NCBI GenBank assembly: GCA_016124585.1
Contig: WGNL01000007.1
Location: 124,001-188,000 of the forward strand
Reading direction: 5' to 3'
Source of the DNA: Bacteroidota bacterium
Lineage (GTDB): Bacteria > Bacteroidota > Bacteroidia > Chitinophagales > Saprospiraceae
DNA length: 64,000 nt
Shown: piece after piece, positions 8,512-16,151 of the stretch
Layout of the letters: each line of letters opens with the position of its first letter
How positions within the stretch are numbered: position 1 is the stretch's first letter
The notes under the pieces: model-generated
Database searches by the model: none
Told to the model about the DNA's origin: nothing
Seen by the model: the letters and a program-made list of their open reading frames with translations, nothing else
Position numbers and translations under genes: made by a program

Positions 8512-9213
8512 ATGACTAAACTCGGCAAACTTTACCTGATTCCTTGCCCACTTGGCGAAAATGCGAATGAAACAATTCCAACTTATGTGGTGGATATTTT
8601 GCACCAGTTGACCTATTTGGTAGCTGAACGAGCAAAAACGACCCGGCATTTCATCAAATCAACGAATCCAACGAAGTCCATTTCGGAGTTTCAAATCGAA
8701 GAGCTTAACGAGCATACGCCCGCTGTTGAGCTTGAGAATCTCTTGAAACCTGCTTTGGAGGGAAATGATTTGGGCATCCTGAGCGAGGCAGGCTGTCCCG
8801 GTGTTGCCGACCCTGGTGCCAAATTGGTGGAACTGGCACATCGAAAAGGCGTGGAGGTAGTTCCGCTTGTCGGCCCGTCGTCCATCTTGCTGGCGTTGAT
8901 GGCGAGCGGAATGAACGGTCAGTCTTTTGCATTTCACGGCTACCTCTCCGCCAAATCCCCTGCCGATGACCTCAAACGGTTGGAACAACTCGCTGCCAAG
9001 CACCGCCAATCCCAGATTTTTATTGAAACACCTTACCGAAACAAGGCCATCATTGAACAAGCGCTGCGGGTTTTACAACCGAATACTAAGTTTTGCATCG
9101 CTGCGGATTTGACCTTGGCGACGCAATTTGTGCAAACAAAAACGATTGGCGAATGGAGGAGAACACCACCGGCGTTGTTGGAAAAGCGGCCGGTGGTGTT
9201 TTTGATTGGATAA
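8512..9213 (+). CDS. SAM-dependent methyltransferase of the RsmI / tetrapyrrole-methylase fold
   Basis: 233 aa. Features of the TP_methylase fold are visible: GKLYLIPCPLG at the N-terminus, then LVAERAKTTRHFIK, the SEAGCPGVADPGAKLVELAH motif and the VPLVGPSSILLALMASGMNGQSFAFHGYL stretch. The SEAGCP-x-x-ADPG and GPSS motifs are typical of RsmI, which 2'-O-methylates C1402 of 16S rRNA. Bacteroidota usually encode a full-length RsmI and this shorter paralogue with more divergent ends, so the exact RNA target is uncertain. Single gene with its own promoter. It is preceded by duplicated CAATGACAAATGACT words that overlap the ATG. Confidence 0.85.
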   Translation: MTKLGKLYLIPCPLGENANETIPTYVVDILHQLTYLVAERAKTTRHFIKSTNPTKSISEFQIEELNEHTPAVELENLLKPALEGNDLGILSEAGCPGVADPGAKLVELAHRKGVEVVPLVGPSSILLALMASGMNGQSFAFHGYLSAKSPADDLKRLEQLAAKHRQSQIFIETPYRNKAIIEQALRVLQPNTKFCIAADLTLATQFVQTKTIGEWRRTPPALLEKRPVVFLIG

Positions 9214-9291
9214 TTATGAGCTAGCAAATTATTGGGCAAGCTAATGGTGAATACCCATTTATGTCTAACCAATTAATTTGGCGGCCAAGAA

Positions 9292-12093
9292 TCAATCCTC
9301 CTCACTCCCCCGCACATCAATCGTAATTCCCCCTTCCTTCCCAAATCCCTGAATCGAATACGCAAACGTCAGCATCACGTAGCGGCGCAGGGAACTGATA
9401 CGCTGCTCCTCCAAATAATTCAGCTCGCTGTTACGGCGGACGCTCAGGTTTTTATCCAAAATATCGAAGGCAGAAAGGGTCAGTTTGCCTCGGTTGTTTT
9501 TCAATAAATACCTGGAAATGCTGGTCTCCCAGAGCGGCACGACCTGTTCGCTCCCGAAATTCACATCGGAATAAACCGAGTACCGGAACTTGCTCCCAAA
9601 TTCCCACTTGGAGTTTGGATAAACAGTCGCCTCGGCGTAGTAGCGGCGGTTGAGGTAGGTCTGGTTCAGGGCTTCGGCGTCCGAGTAGGTCGTTTTGTTG
9701 TGGCTAAGCCGGACCCCGATAGTGGCATCGAATTTCTCCTTTTTCCGGTTGCTGAACGACAGGTCAAGGCTGTTCGTGAGGCGGTCGGTGTTGTTTTCCA
9801 GTTCGTTCACGAAGAGGATGCCCCGGTTCCAGGACGAGTTCAACCCAATCCGAATGGTCGTTTTCAATGGGCGAAGTGGGGTGTTAAAATCCACGAAACC
9901 CCGCAACGTCCGGTCATTTTTCACGTTCACCGGGCGAATTGTTCTGCGGAACAGCGAGTCCACCGAACTGGCATTGGTGATACGGTCTTTCACATATTCC
10001 GCTTGGATGTTTGCGAAGAAACTGGTGAACGTGAACTGGTCGAAGCGCATGAAATTGGCGCTCAGTTCATGGGCATATTCAGGTTGTAAGTTCGGGTTGC
10101 CGACGTACTGGTTTAGCGGGTCGGAATTGTCCACCAGCGGCTGCAATTGCTCAGGCGATGGCTCCCGCAGATTGGTCTGGTACTCGAACCTGAAATTCCT
10201 GCCGATGCCCGGCTCGTAATTGAAAAACAGGCTGGGTAAAATGCGGGTGAAATTGCGTTTCAAAGTCTCCAATTCGCCTCGTTGTTGGCCTTCAAGCGAG
10301 GAGCGTTGCAAGGCGCTGCCACCCGTGAGGTTCCACAATTTTCGGTTCATCATGAAATTCAGGCCCGCCCGGTCGTATGTGTAACCCCGGTCGTAATGGT
10401 TGGTCAGGTTATCATTCTGCTGCTCTCCTCCGGGGCCAATGTCATAAAAATCCTTGCCCGTTTCGTTGGTGTAATTCTGGCGGGAGGCATTGATTTCCAA
10501 GTACTTAGCCTTGCCAAGCGGTTCGGTGTACGAGGCGCTGAGGCCGTAGCTCATGGCATCATCTGAGGTAGTCTGGCGCTGGTTTAGAGCGATACGGGTG
10601 CTATCCGTTTGATAAAAATCAGTTGAGGAAATCAGCTTCCCATCCTGCGAATTGGTACCCAAATTGAACGACCCGTCCGCCACAAATGCCCTGCCTTTTT
10701 TACCAAAACGATGGCGATAAGTGGCCGTATTCGTCAGGTCTAGGCGTTGGCCGCTTGAAGTGTAATCACGGTCGTTGTTGTTTTCCAAAAATCCATTTGC
10801 TCCGAAGGTCTGACTGTTGCCAAAACTGTTGTAGTGAGCATCACTGAGTGCCAAACTGCTCCGCAATGAGACATCTTGAAAGCTGTCGATTTCATGCTTC
10901 AGGTTGATGTTCAAGCGATGGTTGACGCTTTCCGTGTGGCGAGTTTCGTCCTCGGTGCTGAGGAAACTCTGGTCGCCCAAGAGGTTCTGGCGCTTGACGC
11001 TGCGCTCAATATCGTTCTGGATTTTGCTCAGAAAGTAGCTGCTGCGCAGCGAGGTTTTCTTCCCAAAATCCCGATTGAAATTCAGGCCACCTGCCCAAGT
11101 GGTGAGGATGCCGTCCACCTGACCTCCTTCCAACGGAATGCCCGTTTGCCCCAAGTCAAATGACAAGCGTACGCTGCGATTTCCGCCACCACCACCGCTC
11201 ATCATGCTGCCGAGGCCTCCCATGAACTGCATGTAATCGTTGAAGCTGAAACCTGCTTGGTTGTTGTTGTTTGCCATGCCGATGGCTGAGATTTGGCTGT
11301 TTTTTGAAAAGCGGTTGAGGTTGAATCGGCCTTTGTATCGCTCGTCAGTGCCACCGCCAACTGTCGCATTCCCGAAATAGCCGTTCTTGTGATCTTCCTT
11401 CAATTCGAGGTTGATGGTCTTTGACTCCCGCCCATCTTCAATGCCCGTGAATTCGGCCATGTCCGATTTTTTGTCGTACACCTGCACCTTGTTCACGGCG
11501 TCAGCAGGTAGGTTTTTGGTGGCCACCTGCGGGTCATTGCCGAAGAACTCCTTACCATCCACAAAGACATTCTGCACGGTTTCGCCCTGCGCCTTGATGG
11601 TGCCATCGGCCTGCACCTCCACGCCGGGCAGCTTTTTCAAAAGGTCTTCAACTGGCGCACCCGGTTGTACTTTGAAGGCGGCGGCGTTGTAGTTGATAGT
11701 GTCGCCGTTCATGCGCAGTGGCACCCGGTCGGCGGTGACTTCCACTTCTTCGAGTACGGAAGAGGCAGGGGCAAGTGTGATTTTGCCCAACTCCAATTTT
11801 TCATTCCCAGCGGGAACCTCAATCGGCTGCCAATGCGTCTCCATGCCCACATAGCTCACTTGCAGCAAGTACTCGCCGAGCGTAATTTTTTTGATGGTGA
11901 AATGCCCATCTGTCTCGGTGATGCCGAAAGCGGAAAGTGTAGAATCCTTTTTTTCCATCAGAACGACGGTAGCGGAGAGCAGGCCACTGCCCGTGCTGTC
12001 AGTGACTATGCCCGAGAGTTCTACAGTTTTTTGGGCAAGGATTTTTACTGAGAAAAGTAGGATTAGAAATACAATCGGGTATTTAGTTTTCAT
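9292..12093 (-). CDS. TonB-dependent-receptor-like outer membrane beta-barrel protein with carboxypeptidase-like N-terminal domain
   Basis: 933 aa from ATG 12093, chosen because a signal peptide (MKTKYPIVFLILLFSVKILAQ) follows directly; an upstream in-frame start at 12150 adds simple-sequence residues. After the signal peptide comes a carboxypeptidase-regulatory-like beta-sandwich (TVELSGIVTDSTGSGLLSATVVL...). Next is a plug-like region (VTADRVPLRMNGDTINYNA ... LLKKLPGVEVQADGTI) and a long barrel of alternating aromatic/polar strands. A Gly-rich Met/Ser stretch (about residues 290-310) is probably a loop. It is the outer membrane beta-barrel family that often pairs with GLPGLI proteins, as here: the GLPGLI gene lies 87 nt upstream on the same strand. 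Ligand unknown. The pair diverges from a two-component system that may regulate it. Confidence 0.85.
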   Translation of the reverse strand: MKTKYPIVFLILLFSVKILAQKTVELSGIVTDSTGSGLLSATVVLMEKKDSTLSAFGITETDGHFTIKKITLGEYLLQVSYVGMETHWQPIEVPAGNEKLELGKITLAPASSVLEEVEVTADRVPLRMNGDTINYNAAAFKVQPGAPVEDLLKKLPGVEVQADGTIKAQGETVQNVFVDGKEFFGNDPQVATKNLPADAVNKVQVYDKKSDMAEFTGIEDGRESKTINLELKEDHKNGYFGNATVGGGTDERYKGRFNLNRFSKNSQISAIGMANNNNQAGFSFNDYMQFMGGLGSMMSGGGGGNRSVRLSFDLGQTGIPLEGGQVDGILTTWAGGLNFNRDFGKKTSLRSSYFLSKIQNDIERSVKRQNLLGDQSFLSTEDETRHTESVNHRLNINLKHEIDSFQDVSLRSSLALSDAHYNSFGNSQTFGANGFLENNNDRDYTSSGQRLDLTNTATYRHRFGKKGRAFVADGSFNLGTNSQDGKLISSTDFYQTDSTRIALNQRQTTSDDAMSYGLSASYTEPLGKAKYLEINASRQNYTNETGKDFYDIGPGGEQQNDNLTNHYDRGYTYDRAGLNFMMNRKLWNLTGGSALQRSSLEGQQRGELETLKRNFTRILPSLFFNYEPGIGRNFRFEYQTNLREPSPEQLQPLVDNSDPLNQYVGNPNLQPEYAHELSANFMRFDQFTFTSFFANIQAEYVKDRITNASSVDSLFRRTIRPVNVKNDRTLRGFVDFNTPLRPLKTTIRIGLNSSWNRGILFVNELENNTDRLTNSLDLSFSNRKKEKFDATIGVRLSHNKTTYSDAEALNQTYLNRRYYAEATVYPNSKWEFGSKFRYSVYSDVNFGSEQVVPLWETSISRYLLKNNRGKLTLSAFDILDKNLSVRRNSELNYLEEQRISSLRRYVMLTFAYSIQGFGKEGGITIDVRGSEED

Positions 12094-12104
12094 AGCAAGA
12101 TTTT

Positions 12105-12183
12105 TAATGGTAAATGATGAATGATAAATGGTGAAATTGGGAGCGACCACTATTTATCATTCATCATTTACTATTTACCATTA
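12105..12183. repeat. Simple-sequence inverted repeat between the GLPGLI and receptor genes
   Basis: The left arm 12105-12133 (TAATGGTAAATGATGAATGA...) pairs with the right arm 12148-12183 with one mismatch and one 7-nt gap. The right arm covers the TAA stop of the GLPGLI gene. As RNA this is a long hairpin between two operon genes, 11 nt before the receptor ATG on the minus strand. Confidence 0.75.
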
Positions 12184-12945
12184 GTTTCTTATCATCACAC
12201 GCATCGTACCAGGTGCACCACCGGACTCCATGCCCATTTCCTTCATTTTTTCCGCTTCGATTTTCTTGAATTCTTCGGCGGTCATCTCCTTGCCCTTGGA
12301 CGGTTTTACGAGGGCATCCTTCGGCAATTCTTTGAACTCTACTTGGGTAGCCACGATGGTGCGCTGGTCGCCATTCAGGTTCATTTCCAAAATCAAACCC
12401 GGCAAACCAGCATTCACACTCGGACCAGTGGGGACGGGGATTTGCGGGGTAAACCATGCGACGATATTGGTGGCGCTGTCGAGTTGTACAGTGGCTTTTT
12501 GGCAAACGAACCCAAGCAATTTCTTTTGCTCACCTGTGATTTTCCAAGCTGGAGATTTGGCCTTGTCGGTAATGAGGAAATTCCGACCAAAAAACTCACG
12601 ACTTTCGAGGGTCGTGCCTCCGGCTATGTCCCGGTAGAATTTGTTGTTGGGCCGTTGGATTTTCATCACGAACTCACCTCCGTCGTTATTGCCGCTCATT
12701 TCAACGTTGCCTTCATCCTCGGTTCCAGCTTTGTCTTGGTAGAGTGAAGCATTGGTGTTAAAAAAAAGCGTTTTTGGAAACGACTGGGTAGATGGCATCA
12801 TCTTTTTCATTTGCTCAGCTTCTGGGCCATCGCCAAAATCCATTTGTAGTTTCACAGTCTCTGTGTAGGTGATTTCGCCTTCGGTTTGCTGGGCGAAGAT
12901 GCTGATTGGCAGCAGCGCTGCGACGAGGAATACAATGCGTTTCAT
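12181..12945 (-). CDS. GLPGLI family secreted protein
   Basis: 254 aa. A signal peptide (MKRIVFLVAALLPISIFAQ) is followed by a lipocalin/LolA-like beta-rich domain. The family-defining motif GLPGLILEMNLNG is present, preceded by VAWFTPQIPVPTGPSVNA. The C-terminus is charged (EEFKKIEAEKMKEMGMES). GLPGLI proteins are periplasmic proteins of Bacteroidota, of unknown biochemical role, typically next to an outer-membrane receptor as here. It is probably the first gene of the GLPGLI-receptor operon. The 183-bp divergent region to the histidine kinase holds repeated operator-like sequences at 12957-12983 and 13051-13088. Confidence 0.92.
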   Translation of the reverse strand: MKRIVFLVAALLPISIFAQQTEGEITYTETVKLQMDFGDGPEAEQMKKMMPSTQSFPKTLFFNTNASLYQDKAGTEDEGNVEMSGNNDGGEFVMKIQRPNNKFYRDIAGGTTLESREFFGRNFLITDKAKSPAWKITGEQKKLLGFVCQKATVQLDSATNIVAWFTPQIPVPTGPSVNAGLPGLILEMNLNGDQRTIVATQVEFKELPKDALVKPSKGKEMTAEEFKKIEAEKMKEMGMESGGAPGTMRVMIRN

Positions 12946-12956
12946 GACTTTTCTAT

Positions 12957-12983
12957 GTTGATAAAAGGTTGATGAGGGTTGAT
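12957..12983. promoter_or_regulatory. Helically phased GTTGAT repeats upstream of the GLPGLI gene
   Basis: GTTGAT occurs at 12957, 12968 and 12978, i.e. at 10-11 bp steps, 12 nt before the GLPGLI start on the minus strand. Similar ATCAAC repeats at 9-10 bp spacing occur at 46137-46171. A protein-binding or leader-RNA element is inferred. Confidence 0.4.
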
Positions 12984-13050
12984 AGCAAATTGGTAATCAG
13001 GCCCTCGTGAAATTGATGAGGCAAAATTAGAGCAGCATTTTTCGAAAGCA

Positions 13051-13088
13051 GGTTAACCAACCTTAGTCTAAGGTTAATTAAGGTTAAT
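13051..13088. promoter_or_regulatory. Tandem TAAGGTTAAT operator candidate for the neighbouring response regulator
   Basis: Two perfect adjacent copies of TAAGGTTAAT (13069-13078, 13079-13088), plus a GGTTAACC palindrome at 13051-13058, put GGTTAA at 13051, 13072 and 13082 (21- and 10-bp steps). Direct repeats at about 10-bp spacing are the classic OmpR-family binding arrangement. The site lies between the divergent GLPGLI and histidine-kinase genes. Confidence 0.6.
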
Positions 13089-13116
13089 GGGGCTGGAAAG
13101 GCGTTGGGCCACACCT

Positions 13117-13124
13117 TAACTTTG
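13117..13124 (+). promoter_or_regulatory. -7 box immediately before the histidine kinase ATG
   Basis: TAACTTTG matches TAnnTTTG but ends only 4 nt before the ATG at 13129. The message would be leaderless, or start inside the annotated gene, with the next ATG at 13165. Confidence 0.45.
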
Positions 13125-13128
13125 CAGC

Positions 13129-14580
13129 ATGAAGCTTGACCGCCATCGGTTTTCCATTGTGTTGATGTCTGCTAGCCTCCTCCTGCTGGCAGCCTTCCTA
13201 ATGCTTTTTGTGAAAAAAGCCTGGGACGACGAGGTGTTGGCCTTGAAGAAGGAGACTGGTTTCCTTTTCGTCAACAGCATCCGGGGTATCGAGGGGCACA
13301 TGATGGACCGCATCATCACGCACAACATCAAAGGGGAACCGGGCGATTCGCTTCATCAGGAATTTACGATTCGGATGCCGGAGCCGCCCAAAGGCGATTC
13401 TCTCAAAGTCATGACCTTCGTGGCAGAAAAGAGTATGCGGTTTACCGAAGGTGACACCAATGTGCAAATCCGAATTGCCGCCACCCCGAAAGCCAAGGAC
13501 GAAAGCGAGATGTCAGGCTCTCTTTCCATGATAATTGCTTTGTCAGATAAGGATTCCTTCGAGGTAAAACGCAATCCTGAACTGGTCTGGAACATGCTCG
13601 ACTCCAATTTCACTGCCTCCATGCAGCGGTCGAAATTGCCCATCAGTTTTCAGGTGGTTCGGTTGGGTGGTGATACGCTTTGTCCAGAGGAAGGAATGCG
13701 TTCCGGTAGCTACACCGACCTTGCCAGTGGGGATAGTTATGTGGCGGAACTATCGAATTACAATGGCTATATTTTCAAAAAAATACTGCCAGAATTGGGC
13801 TTCTCACTGGGGCTGTTTGGCTGTGTGTCGCTGGCTTTTTTCACTGTGTTCAAAAACCTTCAAACCCAGCGCCGTTTGACGGAACTGAAAAACGATTTCA
13901 TTCAGAATGTGACGCACGAACTCAAAACACCGATTGCCACGGTTGGTGTTGCCATTGAGGCGCTCCGCAATTTCGATGCGATGAAAGACCCCGCCCGCAC
14001 CGAGGAGTACCTCGATATTTCCAAAAGCGAACTGAACCGCCTCAGCCTACTCGTGGACAAAGTGCTGCGAATGTCCCTTTTTGAAAAAACGGCACCTGTG
14101 CTCCATCTTGAAGCGGTTGATTTTCAGGCAGTTGTGGAGGAAGTATTGGCTTCCATGCGGTTGCAGTTTGAGAACCAAAATGCACGAGTCAGTTTTGAGG
14201 CAAGCGGTGAAGATTTAAGAGTAAATGGCGACCGCCTCCACCTGACAAGTCTCGTCTATAATCTGCTGGACAACGCCTTGAAATACAGCCTAGGCCAGAC
14301 TGAAATTGCTGTCCGCCTATTTTGCGAAGCGAACGAAATCCATTTTGAAGTGGCCGACCGAGGCATCGGCATTTCGCCAGAGCATCGGGAGCGGATTTTT
14401 GAAAAATTCTATCGGGTACCGACAGGAAATGTGCACAATACCAAAGGGCACGGGCTGGGACTGAGCTACGTAGCGAGCGTGGTGCAACAGCACGGCGGCA
14501 AGATTAAAGTGGAAAGCAGCGATGATTTCAAAACTATTTTTTCGATACAGTTGCCTAGCCTCCTCGCAAACAAAACATGA
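13129..14580 (+). CDS. Sensor histidine kinase (membrane-bound, HisKA/HATPase)
   Basis: 483 aa. A membrane segment lies at about residues 9-28, an extracytoplasmic sensor region at about 30-220 and a second membrane segment at about 221-241. Next are the HisKA dimerisation helix with the phosphorylatable His263 (NVTHELKTPIATVG) and the ATPase domain with N box NLLDNALKYS, G1 VADRGIGIS and G2 GHGLGLSYV. It should autophosphorylate and pass the phosphate to the response regulator encoded by the next gene, which overlaps by 4 nt (ATGA). The sensor domain resembles no named family I recognise. Divergent from the GLPGLI/receptor pair, so envelope sensing is likely but inferred. Confidence 0.93.
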   Translation: MKLDRHRFSIVLMSASLLLLAAFLMLFVKKAWDDEVLALKKETGFLFVNSIRGIEGHMMDRIITHNIKGEPGDSLHQEFTIRMPEPPKGDSLKVMTFVAEKSMRFTEGDTNVQIRIAATPKAKDESEMSGSLSMIIALSDKDSFEVKRNPELVWNMLDSNFTASMQRSKLPISFQVVRLGGDTLCPEEGMRSGSYTDLASGDSYVAELSNYNGYIFKKILPELGFSLGLFGCVSLAFFTVFKNLQTQRRLTELKNDFIQNVTHELKTPIATVGVAIEALRNFDAMKDPARTEEYLDISKSELNRLSLLVDKVLRMSLFEKTAPVLHLEAVDFQAVVEEVLASMRLQFENQNARVSFEASGEDLRVNGDRLHLTSLVYNLLDNALKYSLGQTEIAVRLFCEANEIHFEVADRGIGISPEHRERIFEKFYRVPTGNVHNTKGHGLGLSYVASVVQQHGGKIKVESSDDFKTIFSIQLPSLLANKT

Positions 14581-15266
14581 ATTCAATCAAAATACTCTAC
14601 GTCGAAGACGAGCCTTTCCTTGGTAAAATTGTGAAGGAGAGCCTGGAATCCCGCCAATTCGAGGTGCGGCTGGTGGCGGATGGGGCCAAGGTAATGTCTG
14701 CATTTGAGCAGTTTGAACCGGATGCCTGCGTGCTGGACGTGATGCTGCCGAACCGTGATGGTTTTTCGCTTGGCGAAGAAATCAGGCAAAAACATCCAAC
14801 TGTTCCTATTCTCTTCCTGACCGCCAAAGTGCAGACGGAAGATGTGCTCACTGGCTTCCGTTCAGGTGGAAATGATTACGTGCGCAAGCCATTCAGTATG
14901 GAAGAATTGATTGTGCGGCTGCAAAACCTATTAGCGTTGCGGAGCAAACAAGCCATACAAAACCCACAGGATGGAATTGCTTTGGGTCAATTTCGTTTTC
15001 ACCCCAATCGCCAAGAACTCCGTCTTGGCAACGATTCCCCACGCCTACTTTCCCATCGGGAAACAGAGCTTTTGGCCATGCTTACTTCGCCCGTGAACGC
15101 CAATGTCGCCCGCAAAGATATTCTTGACAAGCTCTGGGGTAACGACAGTTTTTTCAATTCCAGAAACCTCGACGTATATGTCTCCAAACTGCGGGAGTAC
15201 CTGCGGGAAGATGCATCTGTGCAGTTGCTGACGCTGAAGGGGGTAGGGTATCGGTTGGTGTGTTGA
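14577..15266 (+). CDS. OmpR/PhoB-family response regulator
   Basis: 229 aa. The receiver domain has the acidic pocket E10-D11, phospho-acceptor D54 (CVLDVMLPNRDG), T82 (FLTAK) and K104 (VRKPFS). A winged-helix effector domain at about residues 130-229 has the typical end NLDVYVSKLREYLREDASVQLLTLKGVGYRLV. Translationally coupled to the kinase gene by an ATGA overlap. Expected to bind direct repeats; the TAAGGTTAAT tandem at 13069-13088 is the obvious candidate. It ends 3 nt before the stop of the convergent gene. Confidence 0.95.
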   Translation: MNSIKILYVEDEPFLGKIVKESLESRQFEVRLVADGAKVMSAFEQFEPDACVLDVMLPNRDGFSLGEEIRQKHPTVPILFLTAKVQTEDVLTGFRSGGNDYVRKPFSMEELIVRLQNLLALRSKQAIQNPQDGIALGQFRFHPNRQELRLGNDSPRLLSHRETELLAMLTSPVNANVARKDILDKLWGNDSFFNSRNLDVYVSKLREYLREDASVQLLTLKGVGYRLVC

Positions 15267-15269
15267 AGT

Positions 15270-15968
15270 TTATTTTCCCAAAAACAAACCTCCTCCAATT
15301 TCAAATCCTTTTTGGCTCCAAGCGTCTGTGTTTAAATAAGTTCTATTTGTCTCACTTTTTATATTTGGGTAAAATGAGTCTTGTACACGGTAATGTTCTG
15401 TATTAATTTGAATGACTGGTAGCATTGCCATGAGCCGAAGGAAGCCATTTTTATGGTTTATTTGCAAAACAAAATTGACACCTAACCGAGTATAAGCGGC
15501 CCAAATGGTTCGAGAGGATTGGTTGAATGCATAGGGCTGATAGTTGTCATGCTGAACCCCAGCGCTTAAATCGGTTTCTAAAAATAAAATGCGGTTCTCA
15601 TTTTTCTTCGTGAGCTTTATTCCTCTGGCGTATCCCATCCTGCCACTTAGTTGTTTTACGTCCCCACCTCCGATGAAAGTCAAGCCATTGCTAGTATTAG
15701 TAGTTTCATAATCCTCAATTTTGGTGTGATGCCACCCGGATAGGAAAAACCTGTTATAACCGCCCTTCTCCCGAAACTTCAAATAGGAAAAACTTAAGGT
15801 AGGAAAATGGTTAGGCTTGTAAAGATTCGTAACTTTTAAATCGGCAGTATCTGTGATGTGTTGAAGTTCGATAAAATTGTCTTGAAGGACAACTGTGCCT
15901 AAAATTGCTTTTTGGCCGTGTGCAGTAATGGCCAGTAAGAATACAATGAGCGTAATAAACTTTTTCAT
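15270..15968 (-). CDS. Secreted protein of unknown function (outer-membrane-like)
   Basis: 232 aa from ATG 15968; a TTG one codon upstream is less likely. The signal peptide is MKKFITLIVFLLAITAHGQ. The mature part has alternating hydrophobic/aromatic strands (FPTLSFSYLKF, RFFLSGWHH, RTIWAAYTRLGVNFVLQI), suggesting a small beta-barrel or beta-sandwich. I recognise no family. It converges on the response regulator gene with a 3-nt gap, so a shared terminator must lie inside coding sequence or be absent. Confidence 0.75.
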   Translation of the reverse strand: MKKFITLIVFLLAITAHGQKAILGTVVLQDNFIELQHITDTADLKVTNLYKPNHFPTLSFSYLKFREKGGYNRFFLSGWHHTKIEDYETTNTSNGLTFIGGGDVKQLSGRMGYARGIKLTKKNENRILFLETDLSAGVQHDNYQPYAFNQSSRTIWAAYTRLGVNFVLQINHKNGFLRLMAMLPVIQINTEHYRVQDSFYPNIKSETNRTYLNTDAWSQKGFEIGGGLFLGK

Positions 15969-16151
15969 CAAATAGGATTTTAAGATGCAATGTCAAAGTT
16001 AAAAACGGGTATTTCCCGGAATAATTTCCAGCTAATTATTTTAACAATTCATGACCCTCGCCTAAAATTCTGTCCAATCAAAATCTCACTATTTGAGCAC
16101 TTTCCCCCACATTCCCCATCTTTGCCGCTTCGCAAAAAAAATCATTGATTT

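Noticed and set aside
9292-12093. Frameshift in the receptor gene because of antisense ORFs
   Set aside because: The minus frame is continuous from signal peptide to the final region; antisense ORFs are shadows of a GC-rich coding frame.
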